Counted from the first letter of the stretch, positions 1-7,326 are shown. The stretch: 7,746 nucleotides of DNA from Chryseobacterium sp. UBA6632 (GCA_002455915.1 DKLU01000143.1:12765-20510); one strand, 5' to 3'. The notes: generated from the sequence alone by a model not told the origin. A program made the numbers and translations.

Positions 1-10
1 TTACAGATTT

Positions 11-2140
11 ATGTGGAAAAATTTTAAGCTAAATAAATTTTTACTCCTAATTCCATTAACAAGTCTAATGTTTTGTTTCAACTCGCCAAAGAATGATGAC
101 GAAAAGATGCAGACGATAATGGTGAGCGTAAAAAATACACTTTCTTATTTACATTATAGTCCGAAACCGATAAATGATGCCTATTCGAAAGACGTTTATA
201 AGCATTATTTTGAGATGGTAGATCCCGCAAAGAGATACTTCCTTCAGTCTGATATGGACGAATTTGGCAAACACGAAACCAAGTTGGATGATTATCTGAA
301 TTTGGGAGATCTTACATTCTACAAACTGACAATCGACAGATTGTATCAGCGTGTGGATGAGATTGATAAGATCACTCAGGACATTTTCAGCAAGCCAATT
401 AATTTAGAAGAAGATGAAACATTAACTCTTGAGCCAAAGCTGAAAAAAGTACCTGCCAACAAACAGGAGCAGTATAACGAGTGGAAAAAATTCATCAAAT
501 ACAATATTCTTCAGGAAGTTGAATCGATGAACAGCAAGGAAGAAGCTCAGAAAATTAAGAAAGATTCGGTTCAGAAATTCAAATTAAAAGATACAATTAA
601 ATATCAGCCACTTTCTCCAGATCAGAAGATTAAAAAAGCAACTGACGAGGTGAAAGATCTTGTAAAAGAAACATTTACGAGATTCAAAAAGAGAAAGAAA
701 ATGGATTGGTTCACGGTGTATATGAACTCTTACACTGAAGTTTTTGATCCGCACACCAACTATTATTCTCCAAAAGACAAGGAAGATTTTGACACTCAAT
801 TCGTTGGGAAGGTAATTGGGATTGGTGCTATTATCCAGGAGAAAAAAGGAAATCTTTTCTTAGGTGCATTAACAATCGGAGCACCGGCTTGGAAATCGAA
901 GCAGCTTTCGGAAGGTGATAAAATTTTAAAAGTAAAATCTAAACCGAAGGAAGACGCTGTAAATGTTGTAGGAATGCTTTCTGATGAAGCGGTACGTTTG
1001 ATCAGAGGTGAAAAAGGAACACCTGTTACTTTAACGGTTCAGAAAAAAGACGGAACCATAAAAGACGTTACCATGATTCGTGAAGAGGTTGCTATTGAAG
1101 ATACTTTCGCGAGAAGTATTGTGGTAAATTCTCCAAACGGTAAAAAATATGGTTTCATTAATTTACCAAGCTTCAACGCAGATTTTGAAAATCCTAACGG
1201 AAGAAATGCTTCCGATGATATTAAAAATGAGATCATTAAGCTTAAATCTCAAAATATTGAAGGGATTGTTTTAGACCTTAGAAATAACGGTGGAGGTTCG
1301 TTAACGGAAGTTGGAGACATCATGGGGTTATTCATGAATGCTGGACCGTATGTTCAGGTAAAAGACGGAAACGGAAAGATTCAAACATTAAAGAATAAGC
1401 AGGAAACTCCAATCTGGACTGGGCCTGTGGTAATTATGCAAAACGAACTTTCTGCTTCGGCTTCTGAAATTTTGGCTGGTGCAATGCAGGATTATGGTAG
1501 AGCAATGATTATCGGTTCGCCGCAGTCTTTCGGAAAAGGTACTGTTCAGACGTTTGTAGACTTAAACAGATTCTTAAATACAGAAGATGATTTCGGATCT
1601 TTAAAACTAACGATTCAGAAGTTCTATAGAGTGACGGGAGAATCTAATCAGAGAAAAGGTATCGTTTCTGACATTCAGATGAAAGACTTCTTTACTTATG
1701 CTGAAATCGGTGAAAGATATGATGATTTTGCATTGGCCTGGGATAAAATTCCTTCTTCAAAATTTGATAAATTAAATATTTTCAACGCAGTAGCTCTAGA
1801 AAAAGCAAGTGCTGCGAGAATGGCGAATAATAAAAATTATCAGTTATTGCTGGAGTCTGCCCAATGGAGAGAAAAACTGGATAAAGAAGAAAGCATTACT
1901 TTGAATATCAACAAATTCAATCAGGTAATGAAAGACAGAAAAGCGCAAATTGAAAAATTCAAACCGTTGACTAAATTTGAAAACGGACTTCAGTTTACGA
2001 TGTATCCTGCCGAAGTTGAAAGAGAGAAAAAAGACGAAGCCTTCAAGAAAAAATCTGAAATCTGGGTAAAAGGTCTTAAGAAAGATCCTTACCTTCAGGA
2101 AGCGATGAATATCGTTGCAGACATGGGAGCAAAATCTTAA
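11..2140 (+). CDS. prc: Tail-specific (carboxy-terminal processing) protease, S41 family
   Basis: Periplasmic serine protease that degrades or trims envelope proteins from their C termini. The 709-aa product is close to the length of E. coli Prc and has the same order of parts: N-terminal signal or anchor (about 1-25), helical N-terminal domain (about 30-225), PDZ domain (about 262-348, with GIGAI and the LIRGEKGTPV segment), S41 catalytic core (about 355-560) and a lysine-rich C-terminal domain. The core shows LDLRNNGGGSLTE (421-433), NELSASASEI (478-487) and SFGKGTVQ (506-513). By alignment from memory with E. coli Prc the catalytic dyad is Ser483/Lys509, with one extra residue between them. 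The hydrophobic start supports the ATG at 11, but the frame stays open to the window edge, so an upstream start cannot be excluded. LMFC (19-22) is a poor lipobox. It is followed by a terminator shared with the convergent dismutase gene. The family assignment is firm; natural substrates cannot be read from sequence. Confidence 0.96.
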   Translation: MWKNFKLNKFLLLIPLTSLMFCFNSPKNDDEKMQTIMVSVKNTLSYLHYSPKPINDAYSKDVYKHYFEMVDPAKRYFLQSDMDEFGKHETKLDDYLNLGDLTFYKLTIDRLYQRVDEIDKITQDIFSKPINLEEDETLTLEPKLKKVPANKQEQYNEWKKFIKYNILQEVESMNSKEEAQKIKKDSVQKFKLKDTIKYQPLSPDQKIKKATDEVKDLVKETFTRFKKRKKMDWFTVYMNSYTEVFDPHTNYYSPKDKEDFDTQFVGKVIGIGAIIQEKKGNLFLGALTIGAPAWKSKQLSEGDKILKVKSKPKEDAVNVVGMLSDEAVRLIRGEKGTPVTLTVQKKDGTIKDVTMIREEVAIEDTFARSIVVNSPNGKKYGFINLPSFNADFENPNGRNASDDIKNEIIKLKSQNIEGIVLDLRNNGGGSLTEVGDIMGLFMNAGPYVQVKDGNGKIQTLKNKQETPIWTGPVVIMQNELSASASEILAGAMQDYGRAMIIGSPQSFGKGTVQTFVDLNRFLNTEDDFGSLKLTIQKFYRVTGESNQRKGIVSDIQMKDFFTYAEIGERYDDFALAWDKIPSSKFDKLNIFNAVALEKASAARMANNKNYQLLLESAQWREKLDKEESITLNINKFNQVMKDRKAQIEKFKPLTKFENGLQFTMYPAEVEREKKDEAFKKKSEIWVKGLKKDPYLQEAMNIVADMGAKS

Positions 2141-2154
2141 AAACATATAGAAAC

Positions 2155-2188
2155 AAAAAAGCCGCTGACAGTGCATCAGCGGTTTTTT
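2155..2188. terminator. Bidirectional rho-independent terminator between prc and sodC
   Basis: A perfect 7-bp stem, CCGCTGA (2162-2168) with TCAGCGG (2176-2182), closes a 7-nt loop. It is flanked by six A (2155-2160) and six T (2183-2188), so it gives a U-tract on either strand. It lies 14 nt past the prc stop and 16 nt past the stop of the minus-strand dismutase gene, which is where a terminator shared by convergent genes is expected. Confidence 0.9.
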
Positions 2189-2204
2189 ATGCGAAATCGT
2201 CAGA

Positions 2205-2708
2205 TTATTTAATCTCAACACATCCCACTCTTCCTCCTGCATTACCTGTAGGCTGCGTATGGAAATCGTCTGCTGCTGCATGTACGATAAGCCCCTTTCC
2301 GATGATGTTTTTAGATTCATCTGTACATCCAAGACACCATTTATTGGTTTTAAATGTCAAAGTAGCTACCCCATTTTGATCTGCCACAAGGTTGCCGATA
2401 TCTCCCATGTGGAAATGTTCAGCACCCCATTTTCCGTGATCGTTTTTCGACGGATTCCAGTGTCCTCCGGTAGAAGTTCCGTCAGCTGCAGAGCAGTCTC
2501 CTTTTTCATGAATGTGTACCGCATGAATTCCCGGTGTCAGATTCGTTACATCCAGTTTCATGATAACTTCATCTCCTTTTTGAGTAAACTTTGCCGTTCC
2601 TCCGGTCTGTGTGTCGCTTTTAGATAGCACCTGATACGTGTTTGTCGTTCCGCAAGAAACAGCAAAAAGCGCACATCCCGCCAATAATGCTAATGTTTTA
2701 CCTTTCAT
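2205..2708 (-). CDS. sodC: Cu/Zn superoxide dismutase, lipoprotein
   Basis: Converts superoxide to oxygen and hydrogen peroxide in the periplasm. The 167-aa product has a lipoprotein signal, AVSC with lipid Cys19. The residues after the Cys (GTTNT) lack the acidic run that sends Bacteroidota lipoproteins to the cell surface, so I infer a periplasm-facing anchor. Metal ligands can be placed against human SOD1: Cu ligands His65 and His67 in HIHEKGDC, bridging His83 in GGHWNP, Zn ligands His91, His100 and Asp103 (HMGDIGN), Cu ligand His143 in IVHAAADDF, and the active-site Arg160 in GNAGGRVGC. Cys72 and Cys163 match the conserved structural disulfide. A second Cys pair, WCLGC (Cys125/Cys128), is an extra not in SOD1. 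It is a single gene, convergent with prc and divergent from the receptor gene. Its leader holds a tandem repeat and a palindrome; I found no Shine-Dalgarno sequence or clear promoter. All catalytic residues are present, so it should be active. Confidence 0.96.
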   Translation of the reverse strand: MKGKTLALLAGCALFAVSCGTTNTYQVLSKSDTQTGGTAKFTQKGDEVIMKLDVTNLTPGIHAVHIHEKGDCSAADGTSTGGHWNPSKNDHGKWGAEHFHMGDIGNLVADQNGVATLTFKTNKWCLGCTDESKNIIGKGLIVHAAADDFHTQPTGNAGGRVGCVEIK

Positions 2709-2712
2709 TTTT

Positions 2713-2734
2713 AAATGATTTTAAAATGATTTTA
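2713..2734. repeat. 11-bp perfect tandem repeat in the sodC leader
   Basis: AAATGATTTTA occurs twice head to tail (2713-2723 and 2724-2734), starting 5 nt upstream of the sodC start codon, in the untranslated leader or promoter. It may be simple slippage in A/T-rich DNA or a paired protein- or RNA-binding site. The sequence shows the repeat; any function is conjecture. Confidence 0.75.
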
Positions 2735-2758
2735 GGTTAAATTTAAAAAAGATTTTCC

Positions 2759-2768
2759 AAAGCGCTTT
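2759..2768. promoter_or_regulatory. Palindrome AAAGCGCTTT, possible operator
   Basis: A perfect 10-bp palindrome lies in the divergent intergenic region, 50 nt upstream of the sodC start and about 130 nt upstream of the receptor start. Its GC core stands out in A/T-rich surroundings. Position and symmetry fit a dimeric repressor site acting on sodC, but one 10-bp palindrome is weak evidence and I do not recognise it as the site of a known regulator. Confidence 0.3.
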
Positions 2769-2871
2769 ATGATTCGTGTCGTTTTTTCAGGAATAGTTCT
2801 AAATGGCAACCACTCAGAATGAAAAATCTACGGTTCAGCAAGAAATATTTAGCAGATGAAAACTTTAGGTA

Positions 2872-2883
2872 TAATTTTGAATC
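2872..2883 (+). promoter_or_regulatory. Probable -7 promoter box and start region of the receptor/TPR unit
   Basis: TAATTTTG (2872-2879) fits the Bacteroidota -7 consensus TAnnTTTG and is followed by AATC. The full 12-mer TAATTTTGAATC recurs at 5973-5984, and both copies begin exactly 25 nt before a start codon. I see no TTG -33 element at the usual spacing. The 8-mer alone is not specific, because it also occurs inside coding sequence (near 4714 and at 6801). If this is the promoter, transcription starts downstream of the ATG at 2819, which rules that codon out as the start. Confidence 0.55.
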
Positions 2884-2896
2884 GAAAATTAAACCC

Positions 2897-5140
2897 ATGA
2901 AAACTCAAAGACAACACTTTCTGCTTCTTATCGCTTTCTTTATTTTTAGTTTGAATTTTGCGCAGACCAAAATTTCGGGGAAAGTCAGTTTTAGAAATAA
3001 AGGGATCAGTGAAGTCAATGTCACGTTGAAAGACACCTACGATGGCGCCACAACCGATGTTAACGGTAATTTCTCTTTTGAAACCTCAGAAAAAGGAAAT
3101 CATCAGCTTATTTTTACGCATCCGAAATACATAGAAACAGAAAAATCAATTATCATTGAAAATCAGGAAGTTTCTGTAAATGTCGACCTGAAAGAACAAA
3201 TAAATGAAATTGATGCGGTCGTGGTTTCCGCGGGCTCTATTGAAGCTAGCGATAAAAAGCGAGCAACGGCACTTTTAACGCCTATCGATATTTATACCAC
3301 GGCTGGTGCAGACGGGCAGATTTCTTCGGCTTTAAACTATCTTCCCGGCGTTCAGAAAGTCGGTGAAACGGAAGGTTTGTTCATTCGCGGAGGAACAGGT
3401 ACCGAATCTAAAATTTTTATGGATGGCAGCTTAATCAATAATTATTTTTCTAATTCTATTCCCGGAATTGCGGGGCGGGACAGATTCAATACCTCACTTT
3501 TCAAAGGCAATATTTTTTCAAGTGGCGGCTATTCTGCCTTGTACGGTCAGGCACTTTCAGGTGCTTTGATGTTGGAAAGTGTAGATTTACCGGATCAAAG
3601 TTCTTACGATTTCGGGATTTCGCCTATCTTTTTAAGTGCGAGTTTTCAAAAACTGAGTGAAAATAAAAATCATTCTTACGGAGCGACTTTAGGATATTCT
3701 TTGTTGAGCTTGATGCAAAAGGTTATTCCTTTTAATACCGATTTTGTGGATGCTCCACAAGATTTAAATGGTGATTTTAATTTCAGGATCAAAACAAAAT
3801 CTGGTGGATTTTTCAAATATTACGGAATGTACAATTCCAACAAAATGGGTGTGAAAACGCCAAGTCTTGAAGAGGATAATGCATTTAATCTGATCAGGTT
3901 AAAAGGTAAAAATACCTATCATAATTTGTCTTTTAAGCAAAAATTCGGGAAATATTTATTCAATGCAGGAGCATCTTATTCTTACAATCAATCTGATTTG
4001 AATTTTTCCACAGAAAAAAATGAAAAAGAAGGTGAAAAAACAGAATTGTTAAATGATGGTAATTATCTGAATTTCAAAGCGGTTTTAGAAAGAAAGATGA
4101 ATAAGATCAGCGCGATCCGTGGTGGTTTTGAATTAAATAATTCAGATGAAAATCTTGATTTTCAGCGGGTCAATAAACATTATCAGGATTTGATTTCTGC
4201 CGTATTTGTGGAAACAGATCTTGGGTTTAGCAATCGTTTTTCAGCAAAATTAGGCTTGAGAGCTGAACATTCTTCTTATCTCGATAAAAGCAATATTGCC
4301 CCTCGTTTTGCCTTGGCTTATCGCTTGGCGAAAGACTGGACGACTTCTTTTGCGTATGGATTATTTTATCAAAATCCTGAAAGTAAATATATTAACGGAC
4401 CTTCCAATTTAGATTTTCAGCAATCTCAACATTATATTTTTCAGGTTCAGAGAAGTTCGGAAGGTAGAAGTTTGAGGTTGGAAGCATTTTATAAAAAGTA
4501 TGACCAGTTAATTAAGACATTTACGATTAATCCTCAGGAAAACCAAAATCAACAGGTTCAGTCTGCGTTAAATAATGCTGGATTCGGTTACGCAAAAGGG
4601 TTAGAATTATTTTGGAGAGACAAAAAAACATTTAAAAATATCGATTATTGGCTCAGTTATTCTTATTTGGATTCTAAACGTGATTTTATGAATTATCCGA
4701 TGAGCCTTCAGCCTAATTTTGCTTCTAATCATACGCTTTCTGCCGTTGCCAAACGTTTCATCCCTGAATGGAAATTAGGTGTTAATCTTTCTTACACCTA
4801 CGCAAAAGGTAGACCTTATTATGATATTGCAACAAAAATTGAAGGAGATAAAATGATTAATTTCACTCGAAATGAAGGTCATTTAAAAGATTATAATGCC
4901 TTGAATTTCAGTCTGAATTATTTACCCAATTTAGGAAAAAAAGATGCTAAAGCATTTACCATTTTTGTCTTGAGTATTTCCAATATTTTAGGATCAAAAA
5001 ATGTTTATGGCTACAATTTTTCTCAAAACGGAAGGAGAAGCGCTGCCGTGGTTCCGCCTGTGAATACTTTTGTCTTTATCGGCGCATTCATCAGCTTTGG
5101 AGTAGATAAAACCGAAGATGCCATCAATAATAATTTATAA
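2897..5140 (+). CDS. TonB-dependent outer-membrane receptor with N-terminal carboxypeptidase-regulatory-like domain
   Basis: Outer-membrane beta-barrel that takes up a large or scarce nutrient using TonB/ExbBD energy; the substrate is unknown. I start it at the ATG at 2897 (747 aa) because a clean signal peptide then begins at residue 1, with cleavage near LNFA|QT (about residue 22). An ATG at 2819 in the same frame would add 26 charged residues ahead of the signal. Domains: carboxypeptidase-regulatory-like beta-sandwich (about 25-99), a TonB-box-like stretch EIDAVVVSAG (104-113), plug (about 120-230, with LNYLPGVQ, LFIRGGTGTESKIFMDG and YGQALSGALML), then a barrel of alternating aromatic strands to a C-terminal FISFGV strand (731-736). 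At 747 aa it is shorter than SusC-type receptors, and no SusD partner follows, so a polysaccharide-utilisation role is unlikely. The TPR-like gene lies 70 nt downstream without a terminator between, so the two are probably co-transcribed. The receptor class is certain; the ligand is not. Confidence 0.94.
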   Translation: MKTQRQHFLLLIAFFIFSLNFAQTKISGKVSFRNKGISEVNVTLKDTYDGATTDVNGNFSFETSEKGNHQLIFTHPKYIETEKSIIIENQEVSVNVDLKEQINEIDAVVVSAGSIEASDKKRATALLTPIDIYTTAGADGQISSALNYLPGVQKVGETEGLFIRGGTGTESKIFMDGSLINNYFSNSIPGIAGRDRFNTSLFKGNIFSSGGYSALYGQALSGALMLESVDLPDQSSYDFGISPIFLSASFQKLSENKNHSYGATLGYSLLSLMQKVIPFNTDFVDAPQDLNGDFNFRIKTKSGGFFKYYGMYNSNKMGVKTPSLEEDNAFNLIRLKGKNTYHNLSFKQKFGKYLFNAGASYSYNQSDLNFSTEKNEKEGEKTELLNDGNYLNFKAVLERKMNKISAIRGGFELNNSDENLDFQRVNKHYQDLISAVFVETDLGFSNRFSAKLGLRAEHSSYLDKSNIAPRFALAYRLAKDWTTSFAYGLFYQNPESKYINGPSNLDFQQSQHYIFQVQRSSEGRSLRLEAFYKKYDQLIKTFTINPQENQNQQVQSALNNAGFGYAKGLELFWRDKKTFKNIDYWLSYSYLDSKRDFMNYPMSLQPNFASNHTLSAVAKRFIPEWKLGVNLSYTYAKGRPYYDIATKIEGDKMINFTRNEGHLKDYNALNFSLNYLPNLGKKDAKAFTIFVLSISNILGSKNVYGYNFSQNGRRSAAVVPPVNTFVFIGAFISFGVDKTEDAINNNL

Positions 5141-5210
5141 AAAACAGATTCTATTCAACTAAAAATTTATCTTTATTTAACCCAATATCAACTTTAAAAA
5201 ATTAGAAAAA

Positions 5211-5864
5211 ATGAAAAAATACTTTTTAACTTTTGCTTTAGGTTTGATGAGTTTAACGGCTTTTGCTCAGGCTAATTACGAAAAAGTAATGGCTGAAAAA
5301 ATGACTAAACTGGAAGCGTGTAAAACCACCGATGAATTTCAGGCATTAGCCAACGATTTCGACCGAGTTGCTAAGAAAGAAACCACGCAATGGCTGCCTT
5401 CTTATTATGCCGCGTTTTCTTATATTCAGAAAGGCCGGCTTTTGATGCGTGAAGGAAAAATGACTGAACTTTCGGTTCAGGCAAATACTGCTTTCAATTA
5501 TTTAGATCAGGCGGAGAAAATTGCCGGAAATAACAATTCTGAGATCCATTTGCTTAAAAAAATGGCATATTCTCTAAAAATGATGGAAAATCCTGCCGAA
5601 AGATACATGACGGATGGCGCGAAGGCAATTGAGGAATTAAAAACTGCCGAAAAGCTGGATCCGACCAATCCGAGAGTGTTTTTGATTAAAGCAGAAGATA
5701 CTTATTTCACTCCTGAGCAATACGGAGGAAGCAAGGCAAAAGGTTTAGAGCAGTTTAAAACAGCGTTGGATAAATTCAATGCTTTTAAACCCAAAACATC
5801 GCTGGATCCCAATTGGGGAAAAGCGGAAGCAGAATATTTCCTGAGCCAGAATTCAACAAAATAA
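5211..5864 (+). CDS. Secreted TPR-like protein of unknown function
   Basis: A 217-aa protein with a clear signal peptide (about 1-19, cleaved near AFA|QANY), so probably periplasmic, with no lipobox. The mature part is almost all helix with degenerate tetratricopeptide-like pairs: about 61-79, 92-124 (LDQAEKIAGNNNSEIHLL) and 137-189 (AIEELKTAEKLDPTNPRVFL, then TPEQYGGSKAKGLEQFKTAL). TPR folds bind proteins or peptides. It follows the receptor gene by 70 nt and precedes a strong terminator, so it is probably the second gene of that unit and may work with the receptor at the periplasmic face. The A-rich leader TTAGAAAAA just before the ATG is typical of this phylum. I do not recognise a named family; the helical repeat nature is inferred by eye, and the link to the receptor rests on position alone. 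Confidence 0.85.
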   Translation: MKKYFLTFALGLMSLTAFAQANYEKVMAEKMTKLEACKTTDEFQALANDFDRVAKKETTQWLPSYYAAFSYIQKGRLLMREGKMTELSVQANTAFNYLDQAEKIAGNNNSEIHLLKKMAYSLKMMENPAERYMTDGAKAIEELKTAEKLDPTNPRVFLIKAEDTYFTPEQYGGSKAKGLEQFKTALDKFNAFKPKTSLDPNWGKAEAEYFLSQNSTK

Positions 5865-5880
5865 TCATCCAATAATAACT

Positions 5881-5907
5881 AAACCTTCCAAAAGTGAAGG
5901 TTTTTTT
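5881..5907 (+). terminator. Rho-independent terminator after the TPR gene
   Basis: A perfect 8-bp stem, AAACCTTC (5881-5888) with GAAGGTTT (5896-5903), has a 7-nt loop and runs into seven T (5901-5907). It lies 16 nt past the TPR stop. It separates the receptor/TPR unit from the kinase unit, so the kinase needs its own promoter. Confidence 0.9.
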
Positions 5908-5972
5908 GTACCATTCAGGCTTGAAAATTGACTGTTCGGTAAACATTTATTTTTAATACTTTTATTTTAAAC

Positions 5973-5984
5973 TAATTTTGAATC
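5973..5984 (+). promoter_or_regulatory. Probable -7 promoter box and start region of the kinase/2TM unit
   Basis: TAATTTTG (5973-5980) fits the Bacteroidota -7 consensus TAnnTTTG and lies downstream of a terminator, where a promoter is required. It extends to TAATTTTGAATC, the same 12-mer found at the same 25-nt distance before the receptor start. No TTG is seen 17-23 nt upstream, only T-rich sequence, so the promoter may be weak or activator-dependent. The predicted leader is short, roughly 12-18 nt. Confidence 0.6.
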
Positions 5985-5997
5985 AAGAAAATCAATC

Positions 5998-7314
5998 ATG
6001 AAACGTAAGCCTATCATCGTATTACTTTGGGTATCACTGGGAACAAGTTTGTTCTTCTTCTTATTTTTCAACAAAGTAAAAAGTCTGGAAAATTTCTTTA
6101 TAACATACGCGATTTCAGCGATGTATTCCTTTGTTTTGGGCTTAGGGAATAATTTTATCAATGATTTTTTAAACAGAAGATTTCCATGGTCTGAAGAAAC
6201 CAGAAAACGATCTATTTTAACGATTCTTTTCCTGGTGGTCGGAAATTTTATTATGGTCTATTTCTGTAATTATATGAATTATGTGGTGATTCAGAAAGTG
6301 GCAACGGCAAGCGAGTTTTTCTCCAGCAAATACAATACTACCAATTGGTTTATGCTGAATGTTACGTTACTTATTTCTGCTTTTCTTCACGCGAAAGGCT
6401 TTATGGAAGAACTGAAAAAGACCTCCAAAAAAGAAGTGGTAGAGCAGAAATTGATTGCAAAGTCTGCCAATGCACAATTTGAAAGCCTTAAAAATCAGCT
6501 AGATCCGCATTTTCTTTTTAATTCGTTGAATGTTTTAAGTTCGTTAATTGATGAAAATCCGAAACAGGCCCAGAAGTTTACTGCCTCAATGTCAAAGATT
6601 TACCGATACGTTTTAGAACAGAAAGATAAAGAATTGGTAACAGTTGAAGATGAATTCGAATTTGCTAAAACCTATTGCGATTTGCTTAAAACAAGGTTTG
6701 AAGATAGTGTAGATTTTGTTTTCGATGTCAGAAAAGAAGATTTTCGAGAGTTTGTAGTACCGCTGTCGTTACAATTGTTGCTGGAAAATTGTATCAAACA
6801 TAATTTTGCGACTTCTTCAAAACCGTTAATGATTAAAATTTATTCTGAAAATAATACACTTTGCATAGAGAATAATCTGCAGGTTCGGGAGCAAATAAAA
6901 GAAAGCTCAGGAATCGGTTTGGCGAATATCGTTCAGCGTTATGCTCTGCTTACGAAAAGGAATGTTTTCATTGAAAAATCTGAAGATTATTTTAAAGTAA
7001 AACTTCCGATATTAGAAAGTAAACCCAATACTGTCAGCATAAAAGCAGAAGATCAGGATAAAGCTTATGAAAGAGCTCAGAAAAGAGTAAAAGAAATCAA
7101 AAGTTTCTACGGAAACCTTATTTCTTACTGCATCGTTATTCCATCTTTAATCATTATTAACCTTATTACAAGCCCTGGAAATATCTGGTTTGTATTTCCG
7201 ATGTTGGGTTGGGGAATTGGTCTTGCAGCGCATGGAATAAGTGTTTTTGCCATTGGAAAAAATTGGGAAGAAAAGAAAATCAGAGAAATATTAGAAAAAC
7301 AAAACAGACAATAA
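5998..7314 (+). CDS. LytS-type sensor histidine kinase with a C-terminal 2TM domain
   Basis: Inner-membrane sensor kinase that should autophosphorylate on histidine and pass phosphate to a response regulator, usually of the LytTR class; none is encoded here. The 438-aa product has about four N-terminal membrane helices (near 6-25, 33-52, 71-90, 116-133), then a helical linker (about 134-160) and the His_kinase core (PF06580 type). Phosphoacceptor His171 lies in LDPHFLFNSLN (168-178). The ATP-binding part has the N box LLENCIKHNF (Asn264) and the glycine loop SGIGLANIVQRY (304-315). The usual DNGxG motif is replaced by IENNLQ (290-295), a variant I recall in related Bacteroidota kinases. After the core, residues 352-435 form a 2TM domain: AYERAQKRVKEIKSFY, two hydrophobic helices (about 371-391 and 396-419) and GKNWEEKKI. 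That domain is homologous to the next gene, which starts 12 nt later. There is no large extracytoplasmic sensor domain, so a signal within or close to the membrane is likely. Confidence 0.92.
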   Translation: MKRKPIIVLLWVSLGTSLFFFLFFNKVKSLENFFITYAISAMYSFVLGLGNNFINDFLNRRFPWSEETRKRSILTILFLVVGNFIMVYFCNYMNYVVIQKVATASEFFSSKYNTTNWFMLNVTLLISAFLHAKGFMEELKKTSKKEVVEQKLIAKSANAQFESLKNQLDPHFLFNSLNVLSSLIDENPKQAQKFTASMSKIYRYVLEQKDKELVTVEDEFEFAKTYCDLLKTRFEDSVDFVFDVRKEDFREFVVPLSLQLLLENCIKHNFATSSKPLMIKIYSENNTLCIENNLQVREQIKESSGIGLANIVQRYALLTKRNVFIEKSEDYFKVKLPILESKPNTVSIKAEDQDKAYERAQKRVKEIKSFYGNLISYCIVIPSLIIINLITSPGNIWFVFPMLGWGIGLAAHGISVFAIGKNWEEKKIREILEKQNRQ

Positions 7315-7326
7315 AAATACATTAAA

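Noticed and set aside
67..78. Possible lipobox LMFC with a downstream KNDDE acidic run in the protease (surface lipoprotein?)
   Set aside because: Phe just before the Cys is not tolerated in a normal lipobox, and the acidic run starts later than known surface-export signals. A cleaved or uncleaved ordinary signal is more likely.
1844..2332. A 162-codon open frame on the minus strand spanning the end of prc and the sodC 3' end
   Set aside because: It overlaps two well-supported genes, crosses the terminator hairpin, and its product has no recognisable domain and the composition of an out-of-frame translation.
2259..2627. A plus-strand open frame antisense to sodC
   Set aside because: It lies wholly inside a gene with every catalytic residue conserved and has no start signal or recognisable product.
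4714..4721. TAATTTTG promoter-like box inside the receptor gene (another at 6801 in the kinase gene)
   Set aside because: Both lie in coding sequence without the AATC extension or a downstream start codon and are expected by chance in A/T-rich DNA.
5141..5210. Possible separate promoter or terminator between the receptor and TPR genes
   Set aside because: No stable hairpin with a T-tract and no TAnnTTTG box is visible; the gap is A/T-rich leader sequence consistent with co-transcription.
2897..5864. Polysaccharide-utilisation (SusC/SusD) pair
   Set aside because: The receptor is shorter than SusC types, and the downstream protein is a 217-aa TPR-like protein without a lipobox or SusD features; no glycoside hydrolases are nearby.
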